DNA of 55,404 nucleotides from positions 1 through 55,404 of the forward strand of contig JAIOQA010000470.1 of NCBI GenBank assembly GCA_021413675.1. The letters run 5' to 3'. The translations under genes and the position numbers were made by a program. Position 1 is the first letter of the stretch. Each line of letters starts with the position of its first letter. Under the pieces are notes generated by a model that did not search any database, was not told the DNA's origin, and saw nothing but the letters and a program-made list of their open reading frames with translations. This DNA is from Deltaproteobacteria bacterium. Its GTDB lineage: Bacteria; Myxococcota_A; Polyangia; Haliangiales; Haliangiaceae. This document shows, piece by piece, positions 17,579 to 26,231 of this stretch.

Positions 17579-18532
17579 TCAGACGATTCGCGCCATGATC
17601 GCCGCGATCAGCGCCGCGCGATCGTCGACGTCGATCGTGATCTGCGTCGCCGAGCGCGTGAGCCCGAACGGCCCGTGCAGCGCGATCGGGCGGCGCAGCG
17701 TGAGGAGCAGGTTGGGCCCCAGCACCGACAGATCGCGCGCGCCGTCGACCCGTGCATCGATCTCCGAGGCCGCGGCGATCGCCGCCCACGGCACGACCGC
17801 GCGCCAGCGCAGCCCGCGCGACACGTGCAGGCCGGCATGGGTGAGGCGCGCCGGCGCCAGGCGCACGGCCTGCGCGTCGCCGACGAGCCACAGGATCGTG
17901 TAGATCGAGCCGCCCGTCGCGATCCAGGCCGCCAGCGCCGACCACTGCGCCAGCGCCAGGTGCACCGCCAGGCTCTCGCCGACGAGCAGCACCGCGAACG
18001 CGCCGACCAGCGCACCGTAGCTCGCGCGCCGCGCGTGCCCGTGCCCCGCGACCGGCCGCATCCACCAGCCCCCGAGCGCCAGCCCCACCGCGCCGAGCTC
18101 CGTCGCCACCGCGCCCGCCAGCGCGCGCGGCATCGCCGCCGCGCAGCCAGCTTCGAGCGCCTCGATCGGATCCGCGCCCGCGCGCCGCGCCGCCCGGGTC
18201 GCGCGCGCGATCCGCCCGATGCGGACGAGCATCAACGCCACGAGGGCGAGCTCGATCGCCCCGCCGACCAGGCCCAGCGCCGCGAGTCCCACCAGCTGCC
18301 GCGTCAGCGCGAGCCCGACCAGGCCGATCGCGATCAGGAGCTGCGGTCGCGCGTGCCCCGGCCGCACCGCGAGCAGCCAGCCGATCGCCATCGCCGACAG
18401 CGTCAGGTCCGCGGCGATCGCCGGCGCCATCCCCGGATGCTGCGCCAGCATCGTCAGCGCCACCGCCGCGCACGTGGCGTAGAGGGCGACGAGCGCGGCG
18501 CCGGTCGTGACGAGGTGCGCGCGTCGGGTCAT
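17579..18532 (-). CDS. Polytopic membrane protein of unknown function
   Basis: The 317-residue protein (from ATG 18532) has six or so hydrophobic segments. They include GAALVALYATCAAVALTMLA near the start, LLIAIGLVGLALTRQLVGLAALGL, and WSALAAWIATGGSIYTILWLV. A soluble C-terminal domain of about 85 residues (LTHAGLHVSRGLRWRAVVPW to the end) resembles PH-like domains of bacterial membrane proteins in rhythm, though that is only an impression. An ATG at 18604 would add 24 Arg-rich residues without a better start. It lies 50 bases upstream of the kinase gene on the same strand and may be co-transcribed with it. No function can be assigned. Confidence 0.7.
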   Translation of the reverse strand: MTRRAHLVTTGAALVALYATCAAVALTMLAQHPGMAPAIAADLTLSAMAIGWLLAVRPGHARPQLLIAIGLVGLALTRQLVGLAALGLVGGAIELALVALMLVRIGRIARATRAARRAGADPIEALEAGCAAAMPRALAGAVATELGAVGLALGGWWMRPVAGHGHARRASYGALVGAFAVLLVGESLAVHLALAQWSALAAWIATGGSIYTILWLVGDAQAVRLAPARLTHAGLHVSRGLRWRAVVPWAAIAAASEIDARVDGARDLSVLGPNLLLTLRRPIALHGPFGLTRSATQITIDVDDRAALIAAIMARIV

Positions 18533-18620
18533 CGCGGGTTCGATGTCCGCCGCGAGCGGTTCGTCGCGGCCGCGCGCGACCGTGCGGCACCGTGCGCGGC
18601 GCATCGGGTATCATCGCCCG

Positions 18621-19466
18621 ATGGGGAACCGCATCGTCGTCGCGTTGCTCGCGCTCGTCGTGCTCGCGTCGGTGGCCCACGCGGCGCCCGATCCACACCT
18701 CAAGGCCGCACTCGCCCAGCTCAAGGTCCAGACCGCCGCGATCGCGCGTGACGATGACGCGGCGTTCGTCGCCACCCTCACGCCCGACGCGATGGTGTCG
18801 CTGGGCCGTCCGCAGCCCGAGCGCGGGCCCACGCGCATCGCGTGGGGCTTCGTGGCGTCTGCGCAGAAGATCACGATCGCGCGCACCCGCACCGGGTGGC
18901 AGGGCACGTGGGGCTGGGTCGCGGCGGACCTGCGCGTGACCACGCTCATGCACGCCGAGGCCGGCGGCGCGGGTGATCCTGCGCCGACCCCGACCACGGA
19001 CTCGTTCCACTGGGTCTCCGTGGTCGTCGCCGACGGTGCCGCGGTGAAGACCCGGGCGGTCTTCCTGTCCGAGGCCGTCCCCGACGACAACCTCATCGGC
19101 TACGACGACCAGCCGGCACTGGCGAAGGACGCTGGCCAGATCGCGTCGCTCCTCGCTCGGCCCAAGGCCCTCGCCGCGCAGCTCGCCGCCAGCCCCGACC
19201 TCGCCGCGTTCGGGTCCAGCGAGGCCGAGCGCGCCCTCGGCGCGCCCGCCGTCAAGAAGCTCGTCGGCAGCTGGAAGAACCTCGACCTGATCCAGGTCGG
19301 CGACACCGCCGAGGTCATCCAGGGCGACCTCGCCTTCGCGTTCGCCGACGTCGCGATGAAGCTCAAGCGCACGCCGAACCGCATCGTCCTCCACGGCTTC
19401 GTCATCGCCCGCAAGGGCGCCTCCGGCTGGGAGGTCGTCGCCGTCAGCTACAGCGGCAACTTCTGA
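18621..19466 (+). CDS. Secreted protein, possibly SnoaL/NTF2-like
   Basis: The 281-residue product has a clean Sec signal peptide (MGNRIVVALLALVVLASVAHA). The mature protein seems to have two comparable halves of about 120 residues. Each starts with a helix (LAQLKVQTAAIARDDDAAFVATLTPDAMV; IASLLARPKALAAQLAASPDLAAF) and ends with a strand-rich part (WGWVAADLRVTT; GWEVVAVSYSGNF). That is the rhythm of SnoaL/DUF4440-like cone folds, but this is inference. It is divergent from the membrane protein gene with an 88-base gap and ends 90 bases before tRNA-Cys. Confidence 0.7.
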   Translation: MGNRIVVALLALVVLASVAHAAPDPHLKAALAQLKVQTAAIARDDDAAFVATLTPDAMVSLGRPQPERGPTRIAWGFVASAQKITIARTRTGWQGTWGWVAADLRVTTLMHAEAGGAGDPAPTPTTDSFHWVSVVVADGAAVKTRAVFLSEAVPDDNLIGYDDQPALAKDAGQIASLLARPKALAAQLAASPDLAAFGSSEAERALGAPAVKKLVGSWKNLDLIQVGDTAEVIQGDLAFAFADVAMKLKRTPNRIVLHGFVIARKGASGWEVVAVSYSGNF

Positions 19467-19556
19467 CGCCGAACCGTCCGATGGGGCGATCTCGTCGCGC
19501 CCGCTTGCACGCCCCGCCCCGGGTGCGGTAAATGAATCGCCCCGGCCATCCGGTCC

Positions 19557-19627
<71 letters not shown>

Positions 19628-19868
19628 CAAGTAGTTAGCTAGCCCGGCACCAAGCGGGACCCCTTTCGGGACCCCTTCTGCGCGGGAGACCCCTCGGAGC
19701 GAGCGATCGCCGCGCCGTTGAGGTCCGCTTTCTCCGCGGAGCGGGCGCCATCACGGCGCGGGCGCGACGGCGCAGTGGCTGGCGGCGGCCAGCGCACCAG
19801 CGCTCGCCGGGGTGGCCAGTTGCCCGATGAGATCGCGGCGCGATCCGAGCGGTGTCGTGCGGTTGCCG
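19628..19868. other. Intergenic region downstream of tRNA-Cys with 12-bp direct repeat
   Basis: No gene is supported. A tandem direct repeat lies at 19655-19666 and 19667-19678 (CGGGACCCCTTT then CGGGACCCCTTC). It could belong to tRNA 3' processing or termination, or be an insertion scar; the tRNA 3' end itself is not repeated nearby as far as I can see. Confidence 0.45.
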
Positions 19869-22748
19869 CTATCCGATCGGCATTGCCCTGGCCGGACGCG
19901 CCTTGACCCGGGCGAGGCGGACTCGGCTGGACACGTCCTGCGCGTAGTCGCGCGCCTCTTGATAGGTCTTGATCGCCTTGACCCGGGCAAGGATCGCGTC
20001 GTGCTCGGACGGCGGTGACATCCGGAGATCAGCGACCACCGCCACGTGCAGGAAGGCCCGCGCACCGCCAGCGGCGAGCGGCCTGGCGAGCTCCTCACGC
20101 GTCATCACCCGCGCAACGGGCAGCGGCGACTGCGCCACGTCGCCGAGGCGGGCCGGGGCGTCGGTCCGCGGCTCCCGCAGCGTGAGCAGCGTGTGAGGGG
20201 CGTTGGCGGCCGCGTCCCGGTTCGTCATGGGATCGAGCCCGAAGACGCGCTCGATCGTCGCGGGAACGGATGAGTGGTCATAGACCCGGTGGTCAATCGT
20301 GTTCTTCGGGATACGCGGCGAGATGATCACCGCCGGCACGCGCGGGCCGAGTTGATCGAACACGAAACCATGCTTGTTGTCGTCCGCGGCCCCATCGCCC
20401 GGGGGCACCGCCGGGGGCGGTGGGACGTGGTCGAAGAAGCCACCATGCTCGTCCCACGTGATGATGAGCATGCTCTCCTCCCACAGCGGGGAGTTGCGAA
20501 TGGCCTCGTAGGTCCGCTTGATGAGCGCCTCACCGGCGTGGATGCTGCCAGACGGGTGCTGCGAGTTGCCCCCGCTGTAGTCACCGAAGTTCGTCAACGC
20601 GGGCTCGGCGAAGTACTTCGGCTCGATGTGGATATAGCGCACCGACCGGAAGTCCGCGGCACTGAGGTCTTCTGCAAATTCGTCTTCGAAGTTGGCGACG
20701 TCCGAGGCGAGGTTGACGTCTTCCAGCAGCGCGGCCGCCGGGAAGGAGTCGCCGGCATAGATGCGCCACTCGAGTTCCGCGTTGTCCATCACCTGGAAGA
20801 TGTGGCTGTGGGGGAAGGCCTTGCCACTGACGGTCGCCCATTTCACGGTCAATGCTTCGTCGTCGGAAGCGTCGTAGTCGACACCGCCCGAGCTCGCTGC
20901 GTGCACGAAGAAGCGGTTGGGAAACGTCGGGCCAGGCAAGGATGAAAACCAGCGGTCGCAGACCGCGAACTCACGGGCCAGTCGGTGCAGAATCGGGAGC
21001 TGGTCCTCGGTGAAGCCGTTCATGACTTCCTGGGGATCTCCCGCGCCTCGGTAGTTCTGAGCGTAACCCATGTCCGCCGGTTGCTTGATCGCCGGATAGG
21101 GCCCTCCCCGCGGGTAGCGCTTCTCGGTGGTCAGTTGCTCGAGCACGTCCAGGAAGTCGTGGCCAGGGCCTTTCTCCATGGTGTCTGGCGCGCGACGCCG
21201 GACCTGGACCTCCTGCCCGCCCAGGACCGTGTTCTTCTCGTCACCCTTCAGGCCGTCGATGACGGTGGGGTGGCCGGTCTCGGCGTCGGTGCCGGTGATC
21301 CCGGAGAAGCCCAGCATGTGGTCGAACGACCGGTTCTCGAGCATGAGGACGAAGACGTGCTTGATGCCGGCGCTGCCCGACTCGGCCCCGAAATCAGCGA
21401 TCGAGAACTGCGGCATGCGGAACGTGCCGTCACCGTTGGACCGCGCCACCCACACCCCTGCGTCACCGAACCCGACCAGGTCGGGCCTGCCGTCTCCGGT
21501 CACGTCGGCGATGAACCTAGGGTGCTTGTCCACGCGCCAGCCTTGGTTGAAGCCGAGGTCACGGACGACGAGCTGTGGGGGCGCAAACGTCCCGTCCCCC
21601 CTGGACAACGCCACCCACACGCCGTCGTCGCCGAAGCCGACGAGGTCTGCTTTGCCGTCGCCGTTCACATCGACGACGAAACGCGGGTGTTTGTCGACGC
21701 GCCAACCTTGGTCGAAACACAGGTTGTCCAGGGCCTTGATCAAGGGCCCGAACGTGCCGTCCCCGTTGGACAGCGCGACGTAGACCGAGTCTGTCCCGAA
21801 CCCGACAAGGTCACCTCTGCCGTCGCCCGTGACGTCGGCAACGACGCGGACATGGCGGTCGTTGGTCCAGCCCTTGCTGGAGCACAGGTTGTCCATCACC
21901 TTGATCAGTGGACCGAACGTGCCGTCGCCATTGGACAGCGCGACGAAGACCGAGTCTGTGCCGAAACCGACGAGGTCACCTTTGCCGTCGCCCGTCACGT
22001 CGGCGACCAGGCGGACATGTCGATCGACGGTCCAACCCTTGCTGGCGCAGAGGTTGTTCAGGACGTTCACCGGTGCCTTGAAGGTGCCGTCACCGTTGGC
22101 GACCGAGACGAGAACCCAGTCGTTGCCGAAACCGATAATGTCACCTCTACCATCGCCCGTGACATCCGCGACCAAGCGGACATGGCGGTCGTTGGTCCAG
22201 CCCTGCTCGCTGCCAAAGTCGTTCACCCCGAGAATCAACCCGCCATAGGTGCCATCCCCCTTGGCCACCGCGACGCCGACTCCACGGTTGTGGAAGCCCA
22301 CGAGGTCGACGTTGCCGTCGCCCGTCACGTCGGCGAGGACACGGACATGCTTGGCGACGTCGTAGTCCTGGTTGCGTCCGAAGTTGCCAGTGACCAGCCG
22401 TGGGACCTCGAATGTGCCGTCGCCCTTGGACAGCGCCGACCAGGTCCCCGAGTCACCGAAGCCGATGAGATCACCCCGGTGAGGGCGCTTGAACCTCGCT
22501 ATTGGGCGATCCAACGCGGGACGGTCTCCCGAGGTGGGCATGGCCAGGCGGGAGACCAAAGGGCCCTCGGGATGCAAGCCCACGGGGCCTGTTGAGGAGC
22601 CGACCACGGGGCCAGCCAAGGGGCCGACCTCGGGCCCTCCCGACGGGAGGACCACAGGGCCTGGGGAGCCGACCACGGGGATCGCTCGGGTCGGGCTGAC
22701 CGCTCGAATGTGGCGGTGTGTGTCCCAGTTGATGCCAGTCGCGCTCAT
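19869..22748 (-). CDS. Phosphoesterase (phospholipase C/acid phosphatase family) with N-terminal PVL-like seven-bladed propeller
   Basis: This is a 959-residue fusion. Residues ~92-455 carry seven repeats of about 55 residues with DVTGDGRGDLVGFG (FG-GAP/EF-like calcium loop), VALSNGDGTFGP and GWRVDKHPRFVVD. This is the repeat pattern of the fungal Psathyrella velutina lectin (PVL). Residues ~461-880 are a phosphoesterase domain of the PLC/AcpA family, with MLENRSFDHMLG, SLPGPTFPNR, ITWDEHGGFFDHVPPP and DHSSVPATIERVFG. That family cleaves phospholipid head groups or phosphomonoesters. No signal peptide is seen. Residues ~20-80 are a Gly/Pro/Val-rich insertion. GAGG precedes the ATG by six bases. 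Codon bias is weaker than in neighbours and it lies beside tRNA-Cys, consistent with horizontal acquisition. Confidence 0.88.
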   Translation of the reverse strand: MSATGINWDTHRHIRAVSPTRAIPVVGSPGPVVLPSGGPEVGPLAGPVVGSSTGPVGLHPEGPLVSRLAMPTSGDRPALDRPIARFKRPHRGDLIGFGDSGTWSALSKGDGTFEVPRLVTGNFGRNQDYDVAKHVRVLADVTGDGNVDLVGFHNRGVGVAVAKGDGTYGGLILGVNDFGSEQGWTNDRHVRLVADVTGDGRGDIIGFGNDWVLVSVANGDGTFKAPVNVLNNLCASKGWTVDRHVRLVADVTGDGKGDLVGFGTDSVFVALSNGDGTFGPLIKVMDNLCSSKGWTNDRHVRVVADVTGDGRGDLVGFGTDSVYVALSNGDGTFGPLIKALDNLCFDQGWRVDKHPRFVVDVNGDGKADLVGFGDDGVWVALSRGDGTFAPPQLVVRDLGFNQGWRVDKHPRFIADVTGDGRPDLVGFGDAGVWVARSNGDGTFRMPQFSIADFGAESGSAGIKHVFVLMLENRSFDHMLGFSGITGTDAETGHPTVIDGLKGDEKNTVLGGQEVQVRRRAPDTMEKGPGHDFLDVLEQLTTEKRYPRGGPYPAIKQPADMGYAQNYRGAGDPQEVMNGFTEDQLPILHRLAREFAVCDRWFSSLPGPTFPNRFFVHAASSGGVDYDASDDEALTVKWATVSGKAFPHSHIFQVMDNAELEWRIYAGDSFPAAALLEDVNLASDVANFEDEFAEDLSAADFRSVRYIHIEPKYFAEPALTNFGDYSGGNSQHPSGSIHAGEALIKRTYEAIRNSPLWEESMLIITWDEHGGFFDHVPPPPAVPPGDGAADDNKHGFVFDQLGPRVPAVIISPRIPKNTIDHRVYDHSSVPATIERVFGLDPMTNRDAAANAPHTLLTLREPRTDAPARLGDVAQSPLPVARVMTREELARPLAAGGARAFLHVAVVADLRMSPPSEHDAILARVKAIKTYQEARDYAQDVSSRVRLARVKARPARAMPIG

Positions 22749-23152
22749 ATCGCCTCACCTTCCAACCCTGCCATTCGTACAAGTGGCATCCTAGGCCCCG
22801 GGCAGCACCAACGTCAAATCACCACATCGCCTGGCGCCGATGCCGGTCGGATAGTGGCAAGTCTCCGAGGTTGCTCCTGAATGCGTCGAATCACCGACGA
22901 CGTGGATGTGACTCGTCGAGCGGTCATGCGGCGCCAATCGTGGACGAGATCGCGCCACGGTCGAACTGGGATCGTCGCACGCCGCAGGACGCAGCTCGTC
23001 TTTGACGACTCGTCGATGCTCGACCAAATGCCCTCTGCGTGAGATCTGCCCGTTCCGGTCGCGGCATGCCGCTGCGGCACCCAGGCAGGGACGGCGGACA
23101 AGCGACCGAAATCCGATGGAGAGGTGGATGGCGCGCCTCTTGAATTCAGCTC
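22749..23152. other. Divergent intergenic region, no supported gene
   Basis: About 400 bases lie between the minus-strand phosphoesterase gene and the plus-strand TraB-like gene. Short open frames exist on both strands but none has a recognisable domain, signal or convincing start. Composition is less G/C-extreme than elsewhere. It must contain promoters for both flanking genes; I see no clear boxes, hairpins or repeats. Confidence 0.4.
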
Positions 23153-23938
23153 GTGGACACGACGAACGAGGAGCTGGGCGTCACGATCCATCTGCTCGGC
23201 ACCATGCACAGCAAGATCCTGGGCAAGATGAAGGAGGGGAAGGCGATCATCGCGTATCTCTCCACGCATCAGTTCACTCACGTCTTCTCCGAGCTCGCCC
23301 ACGACATCTCGGCGATCGATGCGGATCCGGGCAAGCTGACCACCGCGATCGACACGCTCACCGCGGGTGAGCCCGATCGGAAGGCCAACCGACCGGGCTG
23401 GGTGCACTACATGCAAAACAAGGACAAGATGGGCGATCTCGTCGGTGGGCAGCGCCTCGACGAGATGTACGCGGCGATCGCGCTCCGGGGGCAAGGCAGC
23501 TCGTCGGGACTCGAGACCAACGAGGGCTTGCGGGCTGATGCGTCGGCACAGAACGATCGCGACCTAGGCCCGGCCAACCACGGCAAGCCCGACTGGCACG
23601 ATGACATCCAGACTGCGATCCAGAACGGTGATCAGAAGTTCATGTGGAAGCTGATCGGCGCGCGCATGAAGTCAGGCCAGGACAACGAGGACACCGAGGA
23701 GCGCAACGCGCGGTGGATCGGCAGTCGGGTCTCGGCGCATGGCGCGTTGCACCGCGGTGACAGCCAGCTGTGGATCGTCGGGGCGAGCCACCTGCCCGGG
23801 CTCGTGCTCCGGCTGAGTCAGGCGGGCTGGACGGTCACCACCGCGGGCCTGATCACCGATCCGCAGGACGGCCACGGCAGCGGGCATCAGGACCGCGTCG
23901 TCGCGGGCGGCGTCGAAGCGACGCGCACTCGGAGCTAG
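23153..23938 (+). CDS. TraB/GumN-like protein
   Basis: The 261-residue protein (GTG start) has two short stretches that match the ends of the TraB/GumN family. One is an N-terminal HLLGTMHSKILG, the family's 'GT-H' motif. The other is the C-terminal NARWIGSRVSAHGALHRGDS with LWIVGASHLPGLVLRLSQAGW, the family's 'VGAgHLpG' motif. The middle is helical and charged. These proteins share a fold with metallo-hydrolases of the EreA/ChaN group. There is no signal peptide, unlike typical GumN proteins. Because no in-frame ATG occurs before the first motif, GTG 23153 is the likely start. It lies in the segment of atypical composition after tRNA-Cys. Confidence 0.6.
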   Translation: MDTTNEELGVTIHLLGTMHSKILGKMKEGKAIIAYLSTHQFTHVFSELAHDISAIDADPGKLTTAIDTLTAGEPDRKANRPGWVHYMQNKDKMGDLVGGQRLDEMYAAIALRGQGSSSGLETNEGLRADASAQNDRDLGPANHGKPDWHDDIQTAIQNGDQKFMWKLIGARMKSGQDNEDTEERNARWIGSRVSAHGALHRGDSQLWIVGASHLPGLVLRLSQAGWTVTTAGLITDPQDGHGSGHQDRVVAGGVEATRTRS

Positions 23939-24057
23939 CGGGTGCGCGGCGCTGCACGCTAGCCTGCCCGTCGTGTCGCGCATGATCTCGATCGGTTCCG
24001 AGTCGCTCGATGGCAGCGTGGGCCACGAGGCTGGCTCGCCTGCGAAGCCGTGGACCG

Positions 24058-24472
24058 TCAACCGGGCGCTGCGCGTCCTGGGCGACGGCGGGTTGGTGCC
24101 ACCGACGGGATCCCACGACGTGAGGGCAGGGCGCGCTCGACGTGGCGGTGCACGGTCGCGCCAGGTGCCACGGGCTCGTAGGTCGGTTCGTACAGTCGAT
24201 ACGACGGCCGGTTGGACGAGACCGCTCCGAGCGCCAGCTTCGCGATGGCCGGGTCGTCGGTGTTCATCACGGTGAGGCGGTCCGAGTGCGTGAACGTGTT
24301 CCCCGGGGGCGCTCGTGACGAGCCGAGCGGCGAGGTAGAGTGGCGGTGTCGCCGCTCGCGCCGCGGGCATCCGCGTGGCGATCATGCTGGTGTCGAGCAT
24401 GAGATCGCCGCGGCCGAGCCGGATGTCACTGAACGCGTGGGCGATCCGCTCGAACTCCGCTTCCGTGACCAT
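24058..24472 (-). pseudogene. Broken gene (single frameshift), unknown product
   Basis: The N-terminal frame from ATG 24472 reads sensibly (MVTEAEFERIAHAFSDIRL, then DTSMIATRMPAARAATPPLY) up to SAPG. Beyond that a different frame continues sensibly (NTFTHSDRLTVMNTDDP, then AIAKLALGAVSSNRPSYRLY) to a stop at 24058. The switch falls on a C4G5 run at 24301-24309, so one extra base there would explain it. Joined, the product would be about 138 residues. No family is recognised. It could be a real decayed gene or a homopolymer sequencing error. Confidence 0.4.
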
Positions 24473-24537
24473 GGTGGCGCGCCGCTCGCCGTGATAGTCG
24501 GCCGGCTACCGGCGGCGAGGCCGCGCAGTCGTTCTCG

Positions 24538-24879
24538 TCAGGCCCACTCGCCGGCGCGGAGCTCGCCGCGGCCCTTGATCGTGACCGCGCAGCGCGGCAT
24601 GCGCGCGGAGAGCGCGCGCAGGAACTCGAGCGTTACCTCGCCGCGGAGGTCAACGAGCAGCACGCGCAGGGACGGCAGGTGGACCAGCTGGTCGAGCCCT
24701 GCGGCGTCGTCGAGGTCGGTGTCGGCGAAGCTCGCGGAGCGCAGGTGCGGCAGCCGCGCGAGCGCGGCGAGCGCGCCCGGCGCGAACCGGGTGAAGGAGG
24801 GGAACCAGACGTGATCGACGGTCGCGTCGAACGCTCGATCCGCGACGATGACGACGGTCACGGGGCGACGATGGCGCAC
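24538..24879 (-). CDS. Short leucine-rich-repeat-like protein
   Basis: The 113-residue frame contains three irregular leucine-rich units (LAALARLPHLRSASFADTDL, AGLDQLVHLPSLRVLLVDL, LEFLRALSARMPRCAVTIKG) of about 24 residues. The pattern is that of bacterial LRR fragments seen in TIGR02996-type or paralogous myxobacterial proteins. There is no signal peptide. It may be a complete small protein or the C-terminal remnant of a longer LRR protein. It is on the same strand as, and 27 bases downstream of, the next gene. Confidence 0.5.
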   Translation of the reverse strand: MRHRRPVTVVIVADRAFDATVDHVWFPSFTRFAPGALAALARLPHLRSASFADTDLDDAAGLDQLVHLPSLRVLLVDLRGEVTLEFLRALSARMPRCAVTIKGRGELRAGEWA

Positions 24880-24906
24880 GTCGTAGGTCGGTACAAGTGC
24901 CGCGCT

Positions 24907-25485
24907 TCAGTCGCCGCGTCCGGCCTGAGCGAGCGCCGCGAGCTGAAGGTCGCCAACGATCGCGGTCGGTGCGCCGCCGCGCACGAGCAGCGCGACCGGG
25001 CTGATGCGATCGGCGGCCGGCGCGGCGTCGTGCTCGCGTCGCACGTGCGCGACGAAGGCCCGCATGCCGTCGAGGCCGCTGCGGACGCCGCCGAACAGGA
25101 AGCGGCCCCGGCGGGGCGCGCCGGCCAGGTAAGCGCCGACACCGAGGATCGCGTGGAGCTGGGTGAGGTGATCGCGGTCCAGGAGGAGCTCGGCTGCGTA
25201 GGCGCCCGTGGATGCGAATGCGCCGGGCACGTGATCGAGCGGCTCGTTCGCGAGCTCGCCGTCGAGCATGGTCAGGATCGCCGAGCCGCGCATGGTCTCC
25301 AGCTGGTCGCGCTCGCCCGCGGGAACGTGTACGAAGCCGCCCTCCGCTTCGACCATCCACGCGATCTCCGGGATCAGCGTGTGCTCGCCGAGCGGGCTCG
25401 TCGGAGGCGCGTCGATCAGCGGAAGGACGAGCGCGTCCGTCGGCGAGGTCCCAGGTGGCACGAGCCGCGGCAGGTAGCGGAGCAT
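24907..25485 (-). CDS. Protein of unknown function (192 aa)
   Basis: The start ATG (25485) begins MLRYLPRLVPPGTSPTDALVLPLID. The protein has no signal peptide or membrane helix. It alternates hydrophobic strands (FVHVPAGERDQL, SAILTMLDGE) with helices and looks like a compact soluble alpha/beta protein. Central SGLDGMRAFVAHVRREHD and IVGDLQLAALAQAGRGD at the end are not diagnostic. I do not recognise a family. It is divergent from the gene starting at 25558 (72-base gap) and probably co-transcribed with the short LRR-like gene downstream. Confidence 0.6.
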   Translation of the reverse strand: MLRYLPRLVPPGTSPTDALVLPLIDAPPTSPLGEHTLIPEIAWMVEAEGGFVHVPAGERDQLETMRGSAILTMLDGELANEPLDHVPGAFASTGAYAAELLLDRDHLTQLHAILGVGAYLAGAPRRGRFLFGGVRSGLDGMRAFVAHVRREHDAAPAADRISPVALLVRGGAPTAIVGDLQLAALAQAGRGD

Positions 25486-25557
25486 GCGCGAGGCGTAGCA
25501 CTGGATCCGACGGTGGCCTGGCGCGATCGTCGCCGAGGCGCATGAACCGCCGATCCC

Positions 25558-26178
25558 ATGGAACCACCGCGCCAGGCCCCGACCCGCCCCGAGCTCTCGC
25601 CCGCGGAGTACGCGGTGCTCTTTCACGTCGTCGACACAGTCGTGCTGCCGCGCGAGCAGCTCGCGGCGTATGCCGCGGACAATCTGCCCAACGTCGTGCC
25701 GCCGGACCTCACGGTTGACGGGTGCCGTGAGGCCATCGCATCGCTCGTCGCGCGGGGCTGGCTCGTCGAGCTCACGCAGGCCGACATCGATGCCGACCTC
25801 GCGCGCTGGCAGCGCGAGCCGCTTCCGGTGAGCTGGGGCGTCGCGCTCGACCGCCGCGTCGGTGACGTCGATGCCACCGACGCCGGCTTTCGCGGGTTCC
25901 ACGAAGCCGCGGGCTGGGCGCTCGTGCCGTCGCGCGCGTACGGCTACGTGCACGAGGGCGCGGACCAGCTGCGCGTGCTCGGCGATTCGGTCGAGAGCTG
26001 CCAGCGGCAGCTCGAGGGCGTGCTCGCGGGCCCGGGGCCGTCGCCGTGGCCCTGGCCGCCCGACGAGACCGATGTCGCGCCGGCCACGCCGCGAGGGCCG
26101 TGGTGGGTCGATCGCTTCCGGTGTATCCCGGGCGGGTTCGAGCGGATCCTGCGCCGTCGCGACACGTCGGTTGGCTGA
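25558..26178 (+). CDS. Protein of unknown function, possible winged-helix N-terminus
   Basis: The 206-residue soluble protein begins with a helical region (LSPAEYAVLFHVVDTVVLPR, then LTVDGCREAIASLVARGWLVEL) whose spacing resembles a winged helix. The rest is Trp/Pro-rich (PSPWPWPPDETD, GPWWVDRFRCIPGG). No family name can be given. It lies directly upstream of the erythromycin-esterase-type lipoprotein gene on the same strand with a 53-base gap. Confidence 0.6.
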   Translation: MEPPRQAPTRPELSPAEYAVLFHVVDTVVLPREQLAAYAADNLPNVVPPDLTVDGCREAIASLVARGWLVELTQADIDADLARWQREPLPVSWGVALDRRVGDVDATDAGFRGFHEAAGWALVPSRAYGYVHEGADQLRVLGDSVESCQRQLEGVLAGPGPSPWPWPPDETDVAPATPRGPWWVDRFRCIPGGFERILRRRDTSVG

Positions 26179-26231
26179 GCCACCGCATCGTGCACGGTGG
26201 TCCCGGCGGGCGCGTGTGCGAAGCTCGGGGC

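Noticed and set aside
22791..23027. 78-codon minus-strand open frame upstream of the phosphoesterase gene
   Set aside because: There is no ribosome site, signal or recognisable domain, and the composition is like random G/C-rich sequence.
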